Translations under genes and position numbers: made by a program | DNA from: Sclerodactyla briareus | Lineage: Eukaryota; Echinodermata; Holothuroidea; Dendrochirotida; Sclerodactylidae | Reading direction: 5' to 3' | NCBI GenBank assembly: GCA_026419785.1 | Contig: JAODTK010005674.1 | Span: 1-64,000, forward strand | Length of the DNA stretch: 64,000 nucleotides | Shown here: positions 58,470-64,000 of the stretch, in pieces | Layout: each line of letters opens with the position of its first letter | Numbering within the stretch: position 1 is the first letter of the stretch | The notes under the pieces: generated by a model | What the model was told of the DNA's origin: nothing | Seen by the model: only the letters and a program-made list of their open reading frames with translations | Databases searched by the model: none

Positions 58470-59600
58470 GCTCCACGAGAGGAGGGGGGGTGGGTTGGGG
58501 GATATTCTTCACGTTTCGCAGAGAATTTTTGCCGAAAAGGTCCAACTTTGCATTTAGCAAATTTTTTCGCAGGGTGGGTGAGGTAATACATTTGCTGCAT
58601 ATATAAGAATTCTACTCATGCCTAAGCTCCAAGAATGAATAAAGTGTTCACCGATATTTGGCCCGCCTGCATGGATATTAGTTCCTGCTTGATATCATGT
58701 CCTATCATACATTCAGGTCATCTGAGGTCAAGAGAGAACAAACTGGAAATCTCATTGACACGAGAAAGTCCGAATGCCTGTACCGATCGGTGGAATGGGT
58801 AATGTAGCTCTTTGAGATGAGTACACTAGCCTCCTGTTTTCGTGTAGCCTGGCCAGATTGGGGGAAAATGGGAATATTATGGAAAATTTCGGCCAATCCC
58901 TTGATGGATGAGTTCTAATTCGTATGTAGTTTCCGTAAAGAGTACTACATATCGTGTGGTAAATCTTGTGAGCAGGTGAAATTGACAATTTTCTCCGACT
59001 CGATCAGTCATGTCATTCAAGAAATCGTTAAGCCTTTTGGCTTTTCCCGATTATTGAAAGCAGTATATTTCTCACTGCAATGAAGCAAGAGGTTCCTCGA
59101 GTATGTTTTGCCTTGGACGGGAACCCATAACTAATAACCCCAACTTAACACTGATCACTTGAACTCTGCTATGAATACTCGCCTTTATTGGACAGAAACC
59201 CTACTCTTGTACTAAATAAAATATTTCACACGCCAATTAGGACTCTGTCATGCATCGGAAAGGATTATGCGACGGGCCCCCCATTCTTTGGTCGGTATTA
59301 TCCTCAAAACTAGTAGTTTAACTATTCACTAGGTTGCCGAATTTCGGCTGTTTAGGAACTGTCAACGGACAATTTCCACATGGTTTAACTATAATTCTTC
59401 ATTTTCACCGATTGATCAATCTTGGTTCGAGCAGTGACTATCATGGCACTCTCATCCCAACTAATTCAACATATAGGGATCTGTTAGTGTTCTTCTGACG
59501 AGAGAAAAATAGACTGGGACGAGCATCCTCACCACATGACGGCTATAAGCAATCCTAACCTCCTAAAAATCCCGTATCATGAACCATTCGGAGTATCTGC
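58470..59600. repeat. Segmental duplication copy B, block 1
   Basis: Collinear with 48,330-49,545 (about 10 kb offset). Copy B diverges at its end: the copy A sequence around 49,500-49,540 with CTGAAGA/GAAAC on the minus strand is not conserved here. It is non-coding. Confidence 0.85.
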
Positions 59601-60570
59601 GAATAATGTCTTGTGATCACTCGTCCTTACCCCATTGTGGCGCTACTTGTATCACTGAGGAGTAAATCAGAAGTTACAGATACCAACATCTCATCCGAGC
59701 CCTCGTACAGCCTACGCTCGTACGTGAGCTATATCGCTACACAGATTGAACACCGACTCCGTACCAAACGGCTACGCGGCAGGATAACATTCACGCCTAT
59801 ATAGGAACCCAGAACGTGAATGGCGACACCCTGAATCGGAGGAAGTTTTTCCTTTCGGGTTCTCTTACACATACCCTATATACATCGGCTTGCAAAGTCA
59901 CAGGGTTTGCAGTTACGCTTTTTATTGGATTCGGATTCGTTTCATCTGACATGCTGTTTCCCGGAGTTACCTCGAAAGAAACTAAGATTGAAATTTTTTA
60001 ATTTCGTTTCGGAAATAGAACTTAAGTGTCAGGCTAAGATTCCTTCGAACGATATGTTTCGAAATGTATACCCTTATGTTACATTATGCCAATATCGAAC
60101 CCAAATGTCAAATGTCAAATTATTAACATGGTTTGACAAGCCTTCTCACAGTCGTGGCGTGCGCATGCTCACCAGTAAACATTTCGAGAGTATAGACGAA
60201 ATTCTCCATATAGCTCCATCATTACTGCCCATATTTTCTTTCCCTGAGTGTCACCTCTCTTCGAGAACGCCACCAGACTATCCCATATTTTCGGATGTAA
60301 TCATTGACAAGTATGGAAGGGGATCTGTGAAGCCGGTAGGAAATGTAGTTTTCCTCCGGGGATTACTAGCAACGTCCAACAGCCCGTGTACCTATATGAG
60401 CTTGACACGATAGCATAACCAGCTCATCAACTGTAACCGTGGACACGGCTTCATCTGGATAAAGTCGTCACTAAACACCAATATTAGTGATTCGAATAAT
60501 TTCTGTATTGTTATACAACAATACTTACATTGTAGAGCCTGCCTAATCAACATGTACTCACAGGTAAAAA
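59601..60570. other. Copy B-specific sequence with a 168-codon ORF
   Basis: It replaces the 49.6-51.9 kb insertion of copy A. The plus ORF at 59,907-60,413 (168 codons) is among the longest in the window, with a balanced composition, but I recognise no domain and there is no paralogue to test. A chance ORF of this size is not improbable in 64 kb. Confidence 0.35.
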
Positions 60571-60574
60571 AAAA

Positions 60575-60705
60575 ACGCCCTTGAATCCTGCGTGAGTAAC
60601 AATGAATATACCGATCGACACCTGACCGATCAATAATCCGAGAAAAGAGAGAAACAGCACACAGCAATAACACCCGTTTCTCACGTACAGATTTATTAAT
60701 TTCGT
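60575..60705. repeat. Segmental duplication copy B, block 2
   Basis: Partner of 51,940-52,110: GAATCCTGCGTGAGTAACAATGA, GAGAAAAGAGAGAA, CAATAACACC. The offset to copy A has shrunk to about 8.6 kb because copy A holds the DIRS-containing insertion's different length of sequence. Downstream of the minus-strand stop codon. Confidence 0.8.
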
Positions 60706-60709
60706 GAAG

Positions 60710-60980
60710 ATTGCTTAAGTGTATATTTTTGGGATGTACAATGCCAGGTTTGAAGCAATTGTTTCGGTTATATCGGGGTGGGTGAAAATTTAGCCGCCAT
60801 AAATCATTGTATCGACTCCCTATCTTCTATCAACAGTTATTACTGCTCAATGAGCGATTGCAATTTACGAAAATGCTAATCTTTCTGCCACCCCCCCCCC
60901 ACCCCCCTGTTAGGCACGTTCAGGTATATGGGCAACATAGACGTTACCCCACTACACCATCACTTTGGTGGTGGTGGGAC
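60710..60980. other. Sequence downstream of candidate gene copy B
   Basis: Contains a C tract at 60,891-60,906. Any 3' untranslated region of copy B would lie here. Nothing else is seen. Confidence 0.4.
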
Positions 60981-61023
60981 CTATTCTTGAGGCAGAAGGC
61001 TCACAACTGGGATATCAATGTCC
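60981..61023 (-). CDS. Candidate gene copy B, terminal coding exon
   Basis: On the minus strand the acceptor GAACGGACAG precedes 61,023. One base completes the previous codon, then DIDIPVVSLLPQE is encoded and TAG (60,983-60,981) ends the frame, matching copy A's stop. The predicted donor at 61,540 also ends in phase 2, so both copies give an open join. The exon is five codons shorter at its start than copy A's, which implies a shifted acceptor in one copy. The product is unrecognised. The short length makes this call depend on the comparison between copies. Confidence 0.45.
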
Positions 61024-61207
61024 CTGTCCGTTCGCTCATCGCAGTGACGATACAGCATACGGACGGAAACTCATATAAAATAAAATAAACATTCCAGCTG
61101 CAACCGGCGTCCCCACCAATGTTTCAACGGAAATAAATACGACGGTATTAGCAAACAGGCCACCACAAATGCTAAAGACGAGAGAAAATCGATAACACCA
61201 AACGCAA

Positions 61208-61228
61208 CCCCCCCCCCCCCCCCCCCCC
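61208..61228. repeat. Poly-C tract
   Basis: Uninterrupted C run inside the predicted intron of candidate gene copy B. Copy A's intron lacks it. Confidence 0.92.
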
Positions 61229-61539
61229 AACGAGCGGAGAGGGTGGTGGCAGGGGAAACGAGTATCCACTTTTTGTACTTCAGCTGTCACATCTCGAAGT
61301 TTAATCTCGATAAATAATATTCAATATTCTGGATAGGTTTTATTGGTCTTAGTGGTCGTTAGTGGTCGTCCGTCGGAAATTATAAAGTGATATTCGCGAA
61401 TCGACAAACTGTATCGATTGTTTTTACGGTAACAATGTTTTCCCATTTATTCGAGCTGAAAACGAAGAAGTGATTGATTGCCTTTGCTTCACGATATTCA
61501 CCGGAAGCAACTCTAATGAATATAGTTTGCGAGAGCTAC

Positions 61540-61755
61540 CTGTTTTGCTGCCAGCGTAAGGATGGAACATAGATACCTCGCATGTGTTTCCATCTGAAAT
61601 CACTATCGAAATCGAATACGACACACTCTCGGACTCTCAGAATCCATTGCATTCGGGGAGCCTCATTAATAGAGACCTGTATATTGAGAGGACGATGTAT
61701 CTTCTTGCCTTCCTTCTGAGCGTCACTGCGCTTTGTAGTAGCATTGTATCGACTT
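61540..61755 (-). CDS. Candidate gene copy B, internal coding exon
   Basis: Acceptor TTACTAACCTTTTGCAG (minus strand, upstream of 61,755) contains a TACTAAC branch-point-like sequence, although unusually close to the AG. The 216-base exon encodes KRSDAQKEGKKIHRPLNIQ, a segment six codons longer than copy A's (including RMQWILRVRECVV), and FRWKHMRGIYVPSLRW. It ends at a proposed donor AACAG/GTAGCT. Without splicing there the frame meets TAG at once, whereas copy A continues ten codons further to its GTGAGT donor. So this copy either uses a shifted donor or is decaying. The match to copy A is described under 53,707-53,936. Confidence 0.55.
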
Positions 61756-62070
61756 CTGCAAAAGGTTAGTAATTTCATACTAGTTGAATCTCCTATAATA
61801 TATGATATTATCATAGTGTTGTATATAACGGTTTTCTACACAGGTGGGTCATCACAACCTGTTTCTGCAGGGAACAATGATTAGCAGGATGTCACGAATC
61901 CAACAGAATAAACTCAATCGAAGTCTCTCTTTCCCCCCTCCTCTATTGCATTCTACAAATTAGCCAGCTAAGTAATTTGTGAGATACGGACAAGTAGCCC
62001 ATTCTATTTATTATGATCGTCATGTTGAACTCCGATGCGGAATTGCCCTAATGTGGGTTGACCGAAGGTA
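61756..62070. other. Predicted intron or 5' flank of candidate gene copy B
   Basis: Conserved in patches with 53,937-54,290 but without a shared frame. Confidence 0.5.
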
Positions 62071-62190
62071 CCAACCGTTTGAAGACCCATTTAGAAAAAA
62101 TAAAAACACAGGACAATGATGTCTGCAGCTAAAAAATATCCGAGGGAGGTTGCGTTCCTCCTGTCACTGAGACGATTGTGGTTGTTGCGA
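62070..62190 (-). other. Conserved block upstream of candidate gene copy B
   Basis: Partner of 54,290-54,420, including the VTGGTQ-encoding segment on the minus strand. A stop follows about nine codons later in the same frame. Confidence 0.4.
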
Positions 62191-62194
62191 CAGA

Positions 62195-63600
62195 GATTGG
62201 ATTCTCCTGCGACTATCTTGCTGTATTTGAGATGATTTGAGATATCTGTGTCAATCAACAAGACACACACACATATCGAAGTGGAATGAGTTGTATCAGA
62301 TCTCCTTAAATCATTACCACGGACCCGAGCTTCCCGGCTTCCGATCGCATTCCTTATGTACAGTATTCGCAGTATGGTAAATTAGGGGTAGGGATGAAAG
62401 CGATTTGCCGGACAAGTGAATCAATGTATGCGTCCTTCGTGTGAGTGAGATGATCTGAGTTCACTTCATCAATTCTCAAGATACTAGCATATCGAAATTA
62501 CAAGTGTTGTACGTATTAGAACGCTCAAAACAATACGCTCACAACGAATACCCTAACACGATCTGATAGAATCCTGGCGTGGCTGTGGTGAACATTTCAA
62601 TATTCTACTAATGTAGTGAGGTTACGTCGTTAGTCACTTATCACCATCATGCTTGAAACACTCGCTCACACAGTGCGCTTTCCCTGAGTTGTTTATGTGT
62701 GAACTTCAACAGTAATTCTATGACAATAGTATTGTAGATCACTCTTCCAAGCCTGGTCAATTACTATCGGTGAATCTATACGTGTAACTACACACTTGCC
62801 TTGAAACTTGTTTAAAAATTTATCAAATTATAACAAGATTTACCCTACTTCAACCGATAAAATGGGGCCTAATTTTTCGCACCCCCCGTTTGACGAAAGA
62901 CTTTAATGAAGGAATGGGACAAATATATATCGGTGCCATCGATATACGACGCTATAAGGATATAATACGCGCGAAACGCATTTTCGAAGCCTTGTGTCCT
63001 TACCACGCATTTTGTTCTTAATACGTCTCTAACACGCATATTAAACATCAGCAGTGCAAGGTTGACAAGACCCCTTCCTATGAGGACCGGATGAGTTTGA
63101 ACGTAGCTCTAGTGTCTACAGCAAGGTAACATGGGCAAGCCACTGGGGTATGTTATTGCATGGGTTTTCTTCGTTTGGTACTTCGTTTATCCTATTGAGC
63201 TAGTCTGTGATGGCCTCACGTGTGAGTTGTATTTCCAGAAGATTAGTAAACTATTCTTTTTACAATTCGGGGACGAGAGGTTCGCGGACAGGGGGATAAT
63301 TTGTGGAAATTTCCAGAGACATACGGGAAGGAGAATGCTGCTGATGTTTTTATTTCTACCTGGGCCTAATACATGTGTCGTAGGACGAATAGAAAGAAAA
63401 AACAATAAAGAAGATATCATGTTGAATGGTTCAACACCCAAACGTGTTTGTTTTTAGTCCTGGTTGTCAATCAGGTCTGCCTTTCGGGAGAAGCCGCTCA
63501 AAGCTCCCCAGTTCTTGCTGTCTGCGAGAAAAGTCTATTATGGAAACTGTGAGTTTATCCATTTGGCGAGTTGGCATAATCACTTTGTTGGATTGAATCT
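62195..63600. other. Unassigned sequence with a 108-codon ORF
   Basis: The plus ORF at 63,131-63,457 starts with a hydrophobic stretch (YVIAWVFFVWYFVYPIELV) that would read as a signal peptide or membrane segment. There is no homologous ORF in copy A and no recognisable domain. It could be a first coding exon or chance. The rest is unassigned. Confidence 0.35.
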
Positions 63601-63616
63601 GTATAGACCCTTGTCA

Positions 63617-63830
63617 GCAAACACGAATCTTCGTAGTAACGAGACGCCGCGCCATTATGAGAGCACAGCTGGATTTATCGACCAGCTGTAACACGATCAC
63701 ACAATTCAGAACGAAATATAGTCTGAGGTTATCAAAAAATGCAGTCTTGAAAAAATCTAGAAGCAGTACCCCCTCCCTGTAGGAAAGGGCGATGAATAAG
63801 AGAGGGCGTTGGCTAATTCCGGTAATAATA
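63617..63830 (-). repeat. Segment inverted relative to copy A
   Basis: Its minus strand matches the plus strand of 55,625-55,870, while the flank to its right (63,880-63,960) matches copy A in direct orientation. Confidence 0.65.
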
Positions 63831-63879
63831 ATGAAATAATGAAAAAATACAAATGGTAATAAGCAAGTCCAATTGTAGG

Positions 63880-63960
63880 TTCCCAATCCTTCCATTTGGG
63901 CAGCAGTATCTACAGACTGATAACGTCTAGGAACATTCTTGAAGCCACAATTGATGTTTT
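63880..63960. repeat. Segmental duplication copy B, block 4 (direct)
   Basis: Partner of 55,890-56,010. The duplication probably continues past the window end, so its full length cannot be measured here. Confidence 0.75.
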
Positions 63961-64000
63961 TACTGTCAATGAACTAGAACATAAAGAGCGAAGGGCGGGA

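Noticed and set aside
61693-61769. A plus-strand ORF starting MYLLAFLLSVTALCSSIV, resembling a secreted-protein signal peptide followed by a donor-like GTTAGT, with a partner at 53,872-53,949
   Set aside because: Between the two copies nearly all differences fall on first bases of this frame, which are third bases of the opposite-strand frame. It is a shadow of the minus-strand exon.
1-64000. CRISPR arrays, bacterial operons, rRNA genes
   Set aside because: No regularly spaced near-identical short repeats with unique spacers, no ribosome-binding-site/ORF pattern, and no recognisable rRNA sequence.

Overview
This is eukaryotic nuclear DNA that is poor in genes and dense in repeats. It most resembles intergenic or intronic sequence of a marine invertebrate, possibly an echinoderm-like deuterostome. 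That placement is an inference from the mix of repeats: a DIRS-type retroelement, a CR1/L2-like LINE, tRNA-derived SINEs, foldback elements, GGTCA-rich tandem repeats, and many long poly-C/poly-G and AAT/ATT tracts. Nothing looks prokaryotic, and there are no operons or closely packed ORFs. No complete gene is visible, and most ORFs over 60 codons are about as long as chance allows in 64 kb.

Layout. 1-6 kb: unassigned sequence, a G-rich satellite, and a large imperfect palindrome (3.24-5.80 kb) with GCTGTTCACA termini. 6.9-9.6 kb: a short hAT-like element with a near-perfect 8-bp target duplication, then copies of an unclassified dispersed repeat. 11.8-15.2 kb: a tandem array of 120-150 bp units and a 13-copy, 62-bp minisatellite whose unit resembles the palindrome's terminal module. 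19.7-21.6 kb: another copy of the dispersed repeat, a tRNA-derived SINE, and broken CR1/L2-like LINE 3' ends. 22.9-23.4 and 35.6-36.0 kb: GGTCA-rich tandem repeats. 29 kb: a second SINE. 32.1-33.1 kb: a compact foldback element whose arms are built from ~24-bp minisatellite units. 40-45 kb: AAT/ATT, TA and poly-T simple repeats and a hammerhead-ribozyme-like core.

48-64 kb is the most informative part. It is an old, diverged tandem segmental duplication with an offset of about 8-10 kb. Comparing the two copies gives the only good evidence for a protein-coding gene. It lies on the minus strand, with an internal exon (53,707-53,936 and 61,540-61,755) and a terminal exon (52,834-52,891 and 60,981-61,023). 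The copies differ mainly at third codon positions, by in-frame indels, and keep a shared TAG stop and compatible phase-2 splice junctions. I do not recognise the product. Copy A also carries a degenerate DIRS-like retroelement (50.2-51.7 kb) that copy B lacks.

Copy relationships were judged by eye, so boundaries are approximate and no alignment scores are given.
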